Numbered from the stretch's first letter, positions 8,406 to 16,620 are shown. The stretch is 64,000 nucleotides of DNA from JACCZH01 sp963729445 (GCA_963729445.1 CAVSNU010000005.1:930001-994000); one strand, 5' to 3'. Numbers and translations are program-made. Notes: generated from the letters alone by a model not told the origin.

Positions 8406-9208
8406 AACCGGTAGTCGAGCTGTATCCACCCGCCGTCGACCGGCGCTGGGGGGACGTTCAGTGGGAACTTATTGCTGCCAACCCCGAGACGCCGGCCATG
8501 AACACCGCCCTCGACGAAGTGCTTACCAAGGCGGTGGGGCGTGGCGAGCGTGGTCCGACGCTCCGCTTCTGGGCATGGGCTAGCGAGGCTGTTATTCTGG
8601 GACGCTTCCAGTCGGTGCGCAACGAGGTGCAGATTGACAACGCCCGCGAGATGGGCGTTGATATTGTGCGCCGGATCAGCGGCGGCGGCGCGATGCTCGT
8701 TCAGCCAGAGGGAGCGATCACCTACTCGATCTATGTGCCCCCCTCCTTCGTGCACGACCTTTCCTTTGGCGAATCCTATGCCTTTCTTGATAGCTGGGTG
8801 GTTTCGGCGCTGCGAGACCTGGGGATTGACGCCTGGCATCAGCCGCTGAACGACATTACGTCCTCCGAAGGCAAGATCGGGGGCGCCGCTCAGGCGCGGC
8901 GTTTCGGGGCCGTGTTGCATCACACGACCATGGCCTACGACATGGACGTCCATCTGTTGACCAATATTCTGAGGGTCGGACAGGAAAAACTCAGCGACAA
9001 GGGCCTCACCAGCGCCGCCAAGCGGGTCGCTCCGCTCCGGCAGCAGACCGAGATGCCCCGCCAGGCGATTATCGACAGCTTCGTGGATCGCTTTGTCGAG
9101 CTGACGAGCGCCCGGCCCCACGATGTCACACCAGATGAGCGTGCCGAGGCCGAGGCGCTAGCCCGTGAGAAGTTCACCAACGACGAGTGGACGTATATTC
9201 TGCCCTGA
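8402..9208 (+). CDS. lplA: lipoate-protein ligase A, catalytic subunit
   Basis: A 268-residue BPL/LPL-superfamily enzyme attaching lipoate to the lysine of E2 or GcvH proteins. It starts at GTG 8402, overlapping the lplB stop. Seen motifs are ALDEVL near the start, the lipoyl-pocket loop RRISGGGAM (about residue 92), and SSEGKIGGAAQ with the conserved Lys that contacts lipoyl-AMP (about 160). The small C-terminal domain found in long LplA is absent and is supplied by the 91-residue gene just upstream. Lipoyl-octanoyl transferase (LipB) or LipM is an alternative, but the adjacent accessory subunit makes a two-part ligase most likely. No GcvH or E2 gene is nearby. Confidence 0.88.
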   Translation: MKPVVELYPPAVDRRWGDVQWELIAANPETPAMNTALDEVLTKAVGRGERGPTLRFWAWASEAVILGRFQSVRNEVQIDNAREMGVDIVRRISGGGAMLVQPEGAITYSIYVPPSFVHDLSFGESYAFLDSWVVSALRDLGIDAWHQPLNDITSSEGKIGGAAQARRFGAVLHHTTMAYDMDVHLLTNILRVGQEKLSDKGLTSAAKRVAPLRQQTEMPRQAIIDSFVDRFVELTSARPHDVTPDERAEAEALAREKFTNDEWTYILP

Positions 9209-9240
9209 TGTCTGGACGTCGCTCCGGGACGCACACTCCG

Positions 9241-10095
9241 TTAACGCTGACTTGCGGCTGCCGTCAGGATTGCGCGGAAGACGACCATGAGCTCCGCGCC
9301 GTCGCACGGTTGAAAAGAGCAAACACGCCAGTCCGTGCGCTCAACCCCCGGAATTCGGATCGCCGCATCGACCTTGGACTGGTGATCGAGCTCGACTTCG
9401 ACGGTCGCGCCCTCGGGTAGCGTATAGGGCTTCATCGATGCCAGATTCTTCACCGCTCGTGCGGCGCCTTCGCGAATCAACTCCTGAGCGCGCGATGGGT
9501 GCAGATGGATGGCGGCGGTCGTGGAATACCCTTGCTTGACCTGTACACCGACAACGCAATCACCGAGTAGCTCGCGCGTCTGGGCAACGGCTTTGTCGTC
9601 GCCGGTCACCAGTGCAACGGGGACACCGTAGTGGCCGGCTACCAGCGCGTTGAGCCCGTACTCCCCCATCGAGACACCGTCTACCCGGATGTCTTGCACC
9701 CACCCGGTGAACGAGTGCGCCAGTGGCGCGGCCGGGGTGCCTGCCCGAGCGTGGTAGCCGGTGAAGAAGACCGCGGCGACGTCCTCTTCCTGGATACCCT
9801 GCATCATGCTGAACTCCTTGTCAGAGCCGGTGATGAAGCGGATGTCCGGGTGTAGCTCTTCAGGGATAAGGTTGCGCATGCCGTCGTGCGACTCGTTGAC
9901 AATAACCTCGTCTGCGCCGGCCGCCAGCGCACCCTCAATGGCGGCGTTGACCTCCCGGGTCAAGCGCAACCGGGCTCTCTCGTATTCGACCGTTGATGAG
10001 GTTCCGCCCGGGCCGACTACATCGGGCGGCATCACCTGTACCCAGCTTACGACTCCGCAGGTACCTTCCATGTCGGCTGAGATCAGGACTTTCAC
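9241..10095 (-). CDS. M55 family D-aminopeptidase (DppA-like)
   Basis: A 284-residue zinc peptidase of the DppA family, which removes N-terminal D-amino acids (D-Ala in Bacillus DppA) and forms decameric rings. Metal ligands are recognisable: SADMEGTCGV at the N-terminus (Asp and Glu), NESHDGMRN (His), FTGYHARAG (His) and SMGEYGLNA (Glu). I chose GTG 10095 because it directly precedes VKVLISADMEG and has AAGGGA nine bases upstream; a longer frame to 10137 has no ribosome site. It is divergent from the ThDP enzyme at 10218. With the D-aminoacylase and peptide importer elsewhere in the window it fits D-amino acid or peptidoglycan-fragment use, which is an inference. Confidence 0.92.
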   Translation of the reverse strand: MKVLISADMEGTCGVVSWVQVMPPDVVGPGGTSSTVEYERARLRLTREVNAAIEGALAAGADEVIVNESHDGMRNLIPEELHPDIRFITGSDKEFSMMQGIQEEDVAAVFFTGYHARAGTPAAPLAHSFTGWVQDIRVDGVSMGEYGLNALVAGHYGVPVALVTGDDKAVAQTRELLGDCVVGVQVKQGYSTTAAIHLHPSRAQELIREGAARAVKNLASMKPYTLPEGATVEVELDHQSKVDAAIRIPGVERTDWRVCSFQPCDGAELMVVFRAILTAAASQR

Positions 10096-10217
10096 TCGTC
10101 GCGTTCCCTTGCATGCGCTCCAAATGAGCGGTGACATTGTAGCGCGGTGAGATAGAGAATCGTGCTATCGTGCCCTCGCATTCATCAGTTGGCTTTGACA
10201 GCGAAGGGATTACGACG

Positions 10218-11921
10218 ATGACGGTGCACCCTGCTACCGCGACCCGAAAGCGGGCTGGTGCCGCGATTATCGAGGCGCTGGAGGCTGAGGGGGTTCAGCA
10301 TGTGTTCGGGCTTGTCGGATCGCATGTCCTGGAGATCTATGACGCGCTTCTCGATTCGAAATCAATACGCCACATCACCTGCAAGCACGAGAATACCGCT
10401 AGCGGGATGGCCGACGCCTATGGGCGGCTGACCGGCCGGCCAGGTGTCGTACTGGTAACGGCTGGGCCGGGAGCGACGAACTCACTGACTGGCGTCGCGC
10501 AGGCGTACATGGCGGCGTCTCCCCTCATTCACATCAGTGGTGCGGTGCCGCGCAAGGCCAGCTTCGAATCGTTCCACGGCGTCGACAACGAAGATTTCCT
10601 GGTGCCGATGTTCCGCGAGGTGACCAAGTGGAGTGTCTCAATTCAGCGGCCGGAGGACATACCGGCTGTCTTCGCCAGGGCGTTTGCGATCGCCACGAGC
10701 GGCCGTCCAGGCCCGGTGCACATTGAGATTCCCCAGGACGTGCTGTTGCACGAGCCAACCGAGATCCCGGCGTATGAGCGGCATGCTATCGATCCCGTGG
10801 CGCTCGATCCGGAAACGCTCGACCGGCTCAGGGCGCTGATTCGAGAGAGCAAGAACCCGGTCATCTGGGCCGGCAAGGGGGTGAAAGCGGCTTTTGCCGA
10901 CGCAGAGCTGATGGAGCTTGCCCAACTGCTGGAAGCGCCCGTCATCATGTCCGGCGACGCAGCGGGCGCGATTCCCGACGTTCACCCGCTCTCGACCGGA
11001 CAGCTCGGGCTGTACGCTCGCACCCCTCTCCAGAAGGAGCTGGCGTCCGAGGCGGACCTGATCATCGCGATCGGGGAGCGCAGCCGCACGGGTCACGCCG
11101 ACGCCATGTTTGCGCTGGCGACCGGACCGGTAGCCGGCCTCTGGGTAGGCAACGAGGGAGAAGGTCCAGATCCACGCTCGGCGGAAGGTGCGGTGGCCGA
11201 CATCAAAGTGGGCCTGAACCAGCTGGTCGAGGCGCTCGGCGACCAACAGCGGCCGGAGAACCCCGGGCTACGCCAACGGATAGAGCGCGGCAAGCGTGGC
11301 CTGCGTGAGGTGATTCGCGAGCAGGTTAAACGGGACCATGGTGACGCACGGCCGATGCACTACGCGACGGCCCTCGAAGCACTGCTCCCTCACATTGATG
11401 ACGATGTGATCTGTATGGGCGACATCGGGAGCCACAACCAGTGGACCCGGCTGCTGGTGGAGACGCTCAACCGCACGACGTACGTGCCGGAAGGCTTCTG
11501 GGGAGCGATGGGCTACGGCTTGCCGTCCGCCATGACCGCCAAGCTGCTCTACCCCGCGAAGAAGGTGCTCACCGTCACCGGCGACGGCTGCTTCCTGATG
11601 GCGAGCGCCGATTTCAGCACGGCGGTCGAGTACGGCATGAACCCGGTCATCGTGATCCTCAACGACCGTCAGTACGGCATGATCGTCGGTATGCAAGAGA
11701 ATATGTATGGCAGAAAGAGCGAAACCGCCCTCGCCGGCCCTGATTTCGTGGCCTTCGCGCGCTCGTTCGGCGGTGACGGGATGCGCGTCGAAACGCTAGA
11801 GCAGATGGCCGAGGCGCTGGAGCGCGGCCTCCAAAGCGATGTGATCTACGTCATCGACGCGATCTGTGACTATCGCGTCCCGAACTACGACTTCGACGCC
11901 GCCGCGACGGATTTAGCTTGA
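10218..11921 (+). CDS. thiamine-diphosphate-dependent enzyme (acetolactate synthase / decarboxylase superfamily)
   Basis: A 567-residue protein with the full three-domain ThDP fold. The N-terminal Pyr domain has HVFGLVGSHVLEIYDAL and the catalytic Glu in CKHENTASGMADAYGR, followed by VTAGPGATNSLTG. The middle domain covers about residues 200-340. The C-terminal PP domain has the metal/ThDP motif GDGCFLM...ILNDRQYG (GDG to ND about 29 residues apart). ATG 10218 follows GAAGGGA at eight bases; a frame starting at 10170 has no such site. The sequence does not decide between acetolactate synthase, benzoylformate decarboxylase, oxalyl-CoA decarboxylase and related enzymes. No ilvN regulatory subunit or ilvC is adjacent, so a catabolic decarboxylase is more likely than isoleucine-valine synthesis. 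Confidence 0.85.
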   Translation: MTVHPATATRKRAGAAIIEALEAEGVQHVFGLVGSHVLEIYDALLDSKSIRHITCKHENTASGMADAYGRLTGRPGVVLVTAGPGATNSLTGVAQAYMAASPLIHISGAVPRKASFESFHGVDNEDFLVPMFREVTKWSVSIQRPEDIPAVFARAFAIATSGRPGPVHIEIPQDVLLHEPTEIPAYERHAIDPVALDPETLDRLRALIRESKNPVIWAGKGVKAAFADAELMELAQLLEAPVIMSGDAAGAIPDVHPLSTGQLGLYARTPLQKELASEADLIIAIGERSRTGHADAMFALATGPVAGLWVGNEGEGPDPRSAEGAVADIKVGLNQLVEALGDQQRPENPGLRQRIERGKRGLREVIREQVKRDHGDARPMHYATALEALLPHIDDDVICMGDIGSHNQWTRLLVETLNRTTYVPEGFWGAMGYGLPSAMTAKLLYPAKKVLTVTGDGCFLMASADFSTAVEYGMNPVIVILNDRQYGMIVGMQENMYGRKSETALAGPDFVAFARSFGGDGMRVETLEQMAEALERGLQSDVIYVIDAICDYRVPNYDFDAAATDLA

Positions 11922-11972
11922 ATATGCCAATTCCGCGTACCACTACAGGTATTTGGTGTCCATATAGTCACC

Positions 11973-12147
11973 TCATGCCTGCAGAAGCGCCGCCAGGCAG
12001 TCTGCAACATCACGCTGCACTCTTGGCATCACGTGGCTGTAGCGGTTGAGGGGCATGGAGATACCAGCGCGTCCGAGCCGTTCCTGAACGAGCTTTGCGG
12101 TTGATCGACCCTCGCGCCACGAACGCCCCACGCGGCGTGCCGTCTGT
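11973..12147 (-). pseudogene. tyrosine recombinase (integrase) C-terminal remnant
   Basis: The minus strand encodes AKLVQERLGRAGISMPLNRYSHV and a helical tail QRDVADCLAALLQA, ending at TGA 11973-11975. This is the C-terminal signature of phage-type tyrosine integrases, where the Tyr of NRYSHVM is the nucleophile. Upstream of it the reading becomes Arg-rich and lacks the conserved R-H motifs; a second frame contains HAAWGVRGARVD, suggesting an additional frameshift. The rest of the gene (about 250 residues) is missing. The next region encodes an unrelated protein on the other strand, so this is a relic of a mobile element. Confidence 0.7.
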
Positions 12148-12174
12148 TTCATGTCGAACGAACAGGATATTTCG

Positions 12175-12531
12175 ATGTTACCCGAGATACCCGATAACAA
12201 TCTCTTCTGGACGATGGTTGGTGCGCTCATAGGTGGCGTCATAGGCTTTGCCATATCTTGGCATTTCTCAAGACAGGCTACGAAAGAGTTGCAGGCTACG
12301 GCCATCGCTCTAAATCTTGAGACTGACCGAATTCGCCACATGGTAAATGCCCTATTCCAGAACCTTCGAGGGTCTGGCACGATCAGCAACTACGCCAAAG
12401 ACGCGCATGGAAACGCGGTGGGAACGCGGAACATCGTCGTGAGCGACACACTTGGCATTGGTGCTCGAGAGGACGTCCAGGTAGCGGATACCGAATGGTT
12501 CGCACGCTTCCGAAAGAGGCGTGCGAACTGA
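12175..12531 (+). CDS. small membrane-anchored coiled-coil protein, unknown function
   Basis: About 118 residues. A single N-terminal transmembrane segment (LFWTMVGALIGGVIGFAISW) is followed by a helix rich in Lys, Glu and Ala (FSRQATKELQATAIALNLETDRI) and then a short domain containing KDAHGNAVG. This layout, with an N-terminal anchor, the SRQATKEL-type helix and a D-x-x-G-N-x-V-G tail, resembles small bitopic proteins common in diverse bacteria, none with a known function. ATG 12175 has AGGA seven bases upstream; ATG 12151 is in frame but lacks a site and overlaps the integrase relic. It lies inside the accessory patch. Confidence 0.6.
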   Translation: MLPEIPDNNLFWTMVGALIGGVIGFAISWHFSRQATKELQATAIALNLETDRIRHMVNALFQNLRGSGTISNYAKDAHGNAVGTRNIVVSDTLGIGAREDVQVADTEWFARFRKRRAN

Positions 12532-12690
12532 CAACCATAGAACAAAGGCATCAGGCAGTCATGTGGGCCGCTTATCGTTGCTCTCAGGCCATCGTACGGC
12601 CTTAGATTCCAACGGCAAGCGGCAAATGTCCCTTGTCATCGATGGGAGAGCCTAGGGGCTTAGTGCTCACCACCACAACGGTACCCGCAC

Positions 12691-12717
12691 AGAGCCCTAG
12701 TGCAGTGCCGGGGCTCT
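12691..12717. terminator. candidate terminator hairpin between convergent genes
   Basis: AGAGCCC (12691-12697) and GGGCTCT (12711-12717) form a 7-bp stem with a 13-base loop, followed by TCGTTTG. It lies in the 223-base gap between the 12175 gene and the convergent antitoxin gene. No other feature was seen in that gap. Confidence 0.45.
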
Positions 12718-12754
12718 TCGTTTGCCGGTTCACGGGCGTTGGTGCTGTGTGGCG

Positions 12755-13081
12755 CTAGATCCTTTGTTTCCTTGAGGTAACCAGCGGCACAGTGGCCTCA
12801 GGGAATACAGCATTTATCTCTAATCGACCGCCCATTGCAGCGATGTAACCACGGAGAGTTGAGAGGTACAGGTCGTCTTCATGCTCAATCCGCGATACAT
12901 TCGCCTGGGATGTCTCCATGTTGGCTGCAACATCGCCCTGTGTCATCTGCCGCTGTTTTCGTAGTTCGCACAAAGCCAGCGCGTCTTCCATCGCATGCTT
13001 GTACTGGTCTACCCGCTTACGGCGCCGTGGCTCAGCCTTGACCTGATTGCTCAGTTCAGAGAATGACTTGGTCTTGGTCAT
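12755..13081 (-). CDS. XRE-family antitoxin (HigA-like) of a toxin-antitoxin pair
   Basis: A 108-residue helix-turn-helix protein. The HTH spans about residues 38-90: LALCELRKQRQMTQGDVAANMETSQANVSRIEH, then LSTLRGYIAAMGGRLEI, the usual XRE layout of HigA antitoxins. Its start overlaps the end of the toxin gene upstream (13078-13081), so order is toxin first, antitoxin second, as in higBA. It would bind the toxin and repress the shared promoter. The inverted repeat GAATA-N5-TATTC at 13452-13466 in that promoter is the natural operator candidate. Confidence 0.88.
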   Translation of the reverse strand: MTKTKSFSELSNQVKAEPRRRKRVDQYKHAMEDALALCELRKQRQMTQGDVAANMETSQANVSRIEHEDDLYLSTLRGYIAAMGGRLEINAVFPEATVPLVTSRKQRI

Positions 13082-13437
13082 TCTATTTCTCCCTCCTGGC
13101 GCAATGTTTCTAAATGTTCGTCGTATAGTCGATCAGCGATGGGAACGATATCGCTGTACCAGTCTCGCCACTGGTTAGCCTTGTCGCCACCAATGAGGAG
13201 AATTGCCGTTCGCCTAGGGTCAAAGGCGAATAAGATGCGGACGAATCCGGCCGGAGGGCGCAACTCCTTCATGTTGGGATGCCTGGACCCTTTGATGGTG
13301 TCGACTAACGGCCGGCCACAGCCTGGGCCACGCTCTCCGAGGATCTCGACGGTCGCCACGATTTGTTCCTGAGCGTCCTCATCCAGTGATCGCCACCAGC
13401 CCTCAAACTCGTCGGTGTATTCCACGTCCCACTGCAT
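13078..13437 (-). CDS. RelE/HigB-family toxin (phage Gp49-like)
   Basis: A 119-residue protein of the type II toxin superfamily, expected to cut mRNA in the ribosome. Family features are WDVEYTDEFEGWWRSLDEDAQEQI at the N-terminus, then LGERGPGCGRPLVDTIKGSR and HPNMKELRP, and the core strand FVRILFAFDPRRTAILLIGGDK. The tail is helical (YDEHLETLRQEGE). ATG 13437 is chosen because a near-consensus promoter ends six bases before it; a longer frame to 13515 would run through the promoter. The antitoxin gene overlaps its end by four bases. Confidence 0.88.
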   Translation of the reverse strand: MQWDVEYTDEFEGWWRSLDEDAQEQIVATVEILGERGPGCGRPLVDTIKGSRHPNMKELRPPAGFVRILFAFDPRRTAILLIGGDKANQWRDWYSDIVPIADRLYDEHLETLRQEGEIE

Positions 13438-13443
13438 GAGTCT

Positions 13444-13472
13444 AATATAACGAATATGTTGTATTCTGACAA
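13444..13472 (-). promoter_or_regulatory. near-consensus sigma-70 promoter of the toxin-antitoxin operon, with operator repeat
   Basis: On the minus strand the -35 TTGTCA (13472-13467) and -10 TATATT (13449-13444) are separated by exactly 17 bases. The spacer contains a 15-bp inverted repeat, GAATA-N5-TATTC (13452-13466), well placed for the antitoxin to block polymerase. Only six bases lie between the -10 box and the toxin ATG, so the transcript may start at or very near the A of ATG and be leaderless. Confidence 0.75.
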
Positions 13473-13589
13473 TACCGTGAATACCTGGCAAGCCCCCCTC
13501 TCGGGAGAGAGCCAAAGGGTGTATAGCCTGGGCCAGTTGCGTCTGATAGCGTCAGGGTGGATGCTGGTGGAACGCAGAAAGGCATGGCA

Positions 13590-13841
13590 ATGGTTGGATA
13601 CGGTAGCCCCTCGTGCACGTGGTGTGGATTGACCCTGTACCTCGAGCAGGATCACATCATTCCCCGGCACAGCAATGGCACCGATTCCCCTGCAAACCTT
13701 CGAACGCTCTGCCGAGTGTGTCACCACTATCGCCACAGCACGGCGGCGATCGAGCGGATGACGATGGACCGCAACTATTTCCCAACCAACTGGGCGTTGA
13801 GCCGTTACATATGGTCTTTCTGCGAATACCCGGGCTACTAG
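13590..13841 (+). CDS. HNH endonuclease domain protein
   Basis: An 83-residue protein with a compact HNH nuclease fold: a zinc pair C-T-W-C near the N-terminus, the catalytic LEQDHIIPRHSNG, then NLRTLCRVCHHYRH carrying the Asn, second Cys pair and final His. Such short HNH proteins are common in phages and mobile elements. ATG 13590 has AAAGG seven bases upstream; in-frame GTG 13557 and ATG 13584 are alternatives. The C-terminal 30 residues (AIERMTMDRNYFPTNWALSR) extend beyond the domain. It is divergent from the toxin operon. Confidence 0.75.
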   Translation: MVGYGSPSCTWCGLTLYLEQDHIIPRHSNGTDSPANLRTLCRVCHHYRHSTAAIERMTMDRNYFPTNWALSRYIWSFCEYPGY

Positions 13842-14026
13842 GCAGAGTGGATGCCTGGTTGAAGGTACTTGCCAGTCACGTGGTCGATACAGCGACGCTT
13901 AGAAGGACAAATAACGCGCCGTCAAGTAGAAATCTATGTAAACTCTAGACCAATCTCCCATTTCGTGCTCAGGAGCAACCATGACACCATGGTCGTGTTC
14001 TTCACAAGACGTCACGAACAGGGGGC

Positions 14027-14344
14027 ATGATGTACCAGGATCACAATGTCATCAGGCGGGTCAATCGGGCCGGTGGCTTGATCGGTCTCTTTAGGACACA
14101 GCACCACAACGTGAGCGACCAGGTGCGCGGCCTCAATAGCCAGGGCTACCGGGTATCGTTCATCGTCTCTGATTCCTGGACGTTCGTTCAGTGGATCGGA
14201 GCGTTGCTGCTCCTCGGGTGCACGCTCGGCGTCTACACAAAAGCACCGGGCTTGCTGGTTGTTGGCGAGCGCATCATGGCGACGCCGGCACACGTAGGCA
14301 CACCGGCACCGTCCATCCCTCAGCTAGCGGTCGGATCGTCGTAG
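14027..14344 (+). CDS. small membrane protein, unknown function
   Basis: A 105-residue protein. The first half is hydrophilic (VNRAGGLIGLFRTQHHNVSDQVRGLNSQGYRV reads as a soluble strand-helix domain). A hydrophobic segment at about residues 55-75 (FVQWIGALLLLGCTLGVYT) follows, and then a motif APGLLVVGERI. The tail of about 25 residues is low complexity and may be degenerate. Ribosome site GGGGG precedes the tandem ATGs. No family with known function is recognised. A strong hairpin at 14378-14403 follows, supporting a real transcription unit. Confidence 0.55.
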   Translation: MMYQDHNVIRRVNRAGGLIGLFRTQHHNVSDQVRGLNSQGYRVSFIVSDSWTFVQWIGALLLLGCTLGVYTKAPGLLVVGERIMATPAHVGTPAPSIPQLAVGSS

Positions 14345-14377
14345 AGGCACGTCACGAACGAGCGATACATTAGTATG

Positions 14378-14403
14378 ATGACCCGGCTACGTGGCCGGGT
14401 CAT
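14378..14403 (+). terminator. terminator hairpin after the 14027 gene
   Basis: ATGACCCGGC (14378-14387), loop TACGTG, then GCCGGGTCAT (14394-14403): a perfect 10-bp stem followed by TTTG. It separates the accessory patch from the exporter gene. Confidence 0.65.
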
Positions 14404-14444
14404 TTGCCATGTGGTGGGTGGCGTAGGGGACGAGGGCGGGGTTG

Positions 14445-15356
14445 GTGAGCGAACGGTGGGCGGGGCCATTGGCGTTGTGTGGCGCGGTGGCGTTCTGGGG
14501 CTTTGTCCCGACGGCAACCCGCTATCTGGCGGAGACGTTCACGCCCGGTCAGATTCTCTTGGCGCGCTTTACTGTGGGTGCCGCCGTCGTTGTGCTGGTG
14601 TTCGCGCTCTGGCGGCCGCCGATGCCATCGCGCAAGAATCTTCCCAAAGCTGTCGCGCTTGGGCTCTTTGGTGCCTTGAGCTTTAACGTGCCTGTGGCGT
14701 ACGGCATCAACATCATCGAAGGTGGCATCGCGGCGTTGTTGATCGGTACGCAACCAGTCTTCATCACGCTGTTTGCCGGAATATTCTTGAAAGAACATAT
14801 CCCGCGCAGGATGATTATCGGCTTGTTCCTCGCGCTCGTCGGCAGCTCAGTCATTGCGCTTGCCGGTGGGGATGGCTTCAGTCTTGAGGGGCGGTATCTC
14901 CTGGGCTGTGGTCTGGTGCTGCTGGCGTCGTTCCTGTGGTCCTGCTACTCAGTCGTCGCCAAGCCCCATTTCGGACCGGACCTGCCGGCACCGAGCGTGG
15001 CCATGATCGGGACGTTGCTGGGGCTTCCACTTGTCCTGCCGCTCGGCGCGGAGGGCTTCGCGGAGAAGATGTCCAACCTGCCGCCGGTGGGCTGGTTTGC
15101 CGTGATACTGCTCGGTGCCGGGGCGAGCGTGGCCGCGCCGGCACTCTGGAACGTGGGATTATCGCTCGGGCAAGCGTCCCGGTCCAGCCTGTTTCTTACG
15201 CTGGTACCGATCTTTGGCGTCGTGACGAGTGTTACCTTGCTCGACGAGCCGTTACGCGCGTCAATGCTCGTGGGCGGGGTGCTCATCGTGACCGGCGTGC
15301 TGCTTGCCACCGTGCCCCCGGCGTTGCTTCGCCGGCGCGCCCCAGCCCGTACCTGA
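14445..15356 (+). CDS. EamA/DMT-superfamily transporter
   Basis: A 303-residue integral membrane protein with about ten hydrophobic segments in two tandem EamA repeats of about 140 residues. Repeat 1 begins ALCGAVAFWGFVPTATRYLAE and ends near LVGSSVIALAGG. Repeat 2 begins LASFLWSCYSVVAKPHF and ends ILIVTGVLLATVPP. Family members export amino acids, nucleosides, drugs or other small metabolites; the substrate cannot be read from sequence. GTG 14445 lies about eight bases after GAGG; a TTG one codon earlier is also possible. It is followed after 46 bases by the FAD oxidoreductase gene on the same strand. Confidence 0.88.
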   Translation: MSERWAGPLALCGAVAFWGFVPTATRYLAETFTPGQILLARFTVGAAVVVLVFALWRPPMPSRKNLPKAVALGLFGALSFNVPVAYGINIIEGGIAALLIGTQPVFITLFAGIFLKEHIPRRMIIGLFLALVGSSVIALAGGDGFSLEGRYLLGCGLVLLASFLWSCYSVVAKPHFGPDLPAPSVAMIGTLLGLPLVLPLGAEGFAEKMSNLPPVGWFAVILLGAGASVAAPALWNVGLSLGQASRSSLFLTLVPIFGVVTSVTLLDEPLRASMLVGGVLIVTGVLLATVPPALLRRRAPART

Positions 15357-15402
15357 TGTTAGGATGACGGCGATTCGAGGATATTGAGCGTAGGGGGTGA
15401 CC

Positions 15403-16620
15403 GTGACCGAACGGGCGGACGTAGCGATTATCGGCGGTGGCATCATGGGCGTCAGCCTGGCGCACGCGCTTACTCGTCTCGAGGTCAAGGACGTGGTCGT
15501 GCTGGAGCGCAGCTCCCTGGCTGCGGGCGGGAGCGGCCGGTCCGGCGCCCTGCTGCGCCAGCACTACAGCAACGTGCCGGAAGCGACGCTCGCCTATCTG
15601 AGTCTTCAGACCTACGCTCATTGGGATGACGTGATCGGCGGAACCTGCGGGTTCGACCAGACCGGCCTCGTCGCTACCGTCGCCACGCGCGACGAGAACA
15701 GCGCCAACATCGAGCGCATGCACAGGAATATCGCCATGCAGAACCGAATCGGCATCATGTCGCGTGTCGTCACCGCCGATGAGCTCTTTGAGATGCAGCC
15801 GTTCACCAACGTTGACGATATTGACGTCGCGGCCTACGAGCCGGAGTCCGGATACGTTGACGGCGTGGCCGCGACGCGCTCGATGGCCGAAGCCGCCGTG
15901 CGAGGCGGCGCGAGGATTGTGGAGGGGCGCGCGGTCACGGGGATCAGCGTCAGCGGCGATCGCGTGACCGGCGTTGAGACTTCCCACGGAAGGGTCGAGG
16001 CAGAGAACGTCGTCTGTGCCGCTGGCGCCTGGTCCACACCTCTATTGGCAGAGATCGGCATCGAGGTGCCGGTCGAGGCACAGCGCGTCCAGGTCGCGGT
16101 GCTCACCCGTCCACTCTCGATGCCGCCGGAGGGCACGATGACCTATGTTGACACTGCCGGGGGTACTTTTCTGCGTAACTTCGGCCCGAATCGCACACTG
16201 GTGGGGGTAGGCGGCGGCGAATTTCACGACATCGTGGACCCTGACGATTATGACGGGCGGTGCGACCGAGGGTTTCCGGACATCGCGATTGCATACCTGT
16301 CACGCCGGATGCCCGCTATGCGGGACGCTTCGTTCCTGCACGGGCACGCCGGACTCTATGACATGACGCCGGACGCACACCCGATTATCGGGCCGGGCCG
16401 CGGGATTACCGGACTCTACCTGATGCTCGGGTTCAGTGGGGCAGGGTTCAAAAAAGGTCCGGCGGTTGGCCAGTGCATGGCCGAGACCATCGTCGATGGG
16501 CGCTCGCGGACGCTGGACCTCAGCCCGTTTCGACTGGAGCGGTTCGACGGCCCCAGCTGGCGTGATCCTTGGAGCCCGGATGAGTACACCTTTTCGACTG
16601 ATTTCGGGCACGGTTTCTAG
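15403..16620 (+). CDS. FAD-dependent amino acid/sarcosine oxidase family protein (DAO superfamily)
   Basis: A 405-residue flavoprotein. The N-terminal dinucleotide motif is DVAIIGGGIMGVSLAHAL, and the second FAD contact region is ERSSLAAGGSGRSGALLRQHYS. A substrate-domain middle and the C-terminal DAO signature (DMTPDAHPIIGPG, then LYLMLGFSGAGFKKGPAVGQCMAE) complete the family pattern of sarcosine, glycine or D-amino acid oxidases and dehydrogenases. GTG 15403 follows AGGGGG at five bases; GTG 15397 overlaps that site. The product would oxidise a secondary or primary amine to an imine. Its stop codon overlaps the stop of the convergent cyclic-di-GMP gene. Confidence 0.88.
   Translation: MTERADVAIIGGGIMGVSLAHALTRLEVKDVVVLERSSLAAGGSGRSGALLRQHYSNVPEATLAYLSLQTYAHWDDVIGGTCGFDQTGLVATVATRDENSANIERMHRNIAMQNRIGIMSRVVTADELFEMQPFTNVDDIDVAAYEPESGYVDGVAATRSMAEAAVRGGARIVEGRAVTGISVSGDRVTGVETSHGRVEAENVVCAAGAWSTPLLAEIGIEVPVEAQRVQVAVLTRPLSMPPEGTMTYVDTAGGTFLRNFGPNRTLVGVGGGEFHDIVDPDDYDGRCDRGFPDIAIAYLSRRMPAMRDASFLHGHAGLYDMTPDAHPIIGPGRGITGLYLMLGFSGAGFKKGPAVGQCMAETIVDGRSRTLDLSPFRLERFDGPSWRDPWSPDEYTFSTDFGHGF

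Noticed and set aside
13842..14026. Possible gene remnant between the HNH gene and the membrane protein
   Set aside because: Only short frames without motifs; a minor palindrome ACCATG-N4-CATGGT near 13979 is too short to call.
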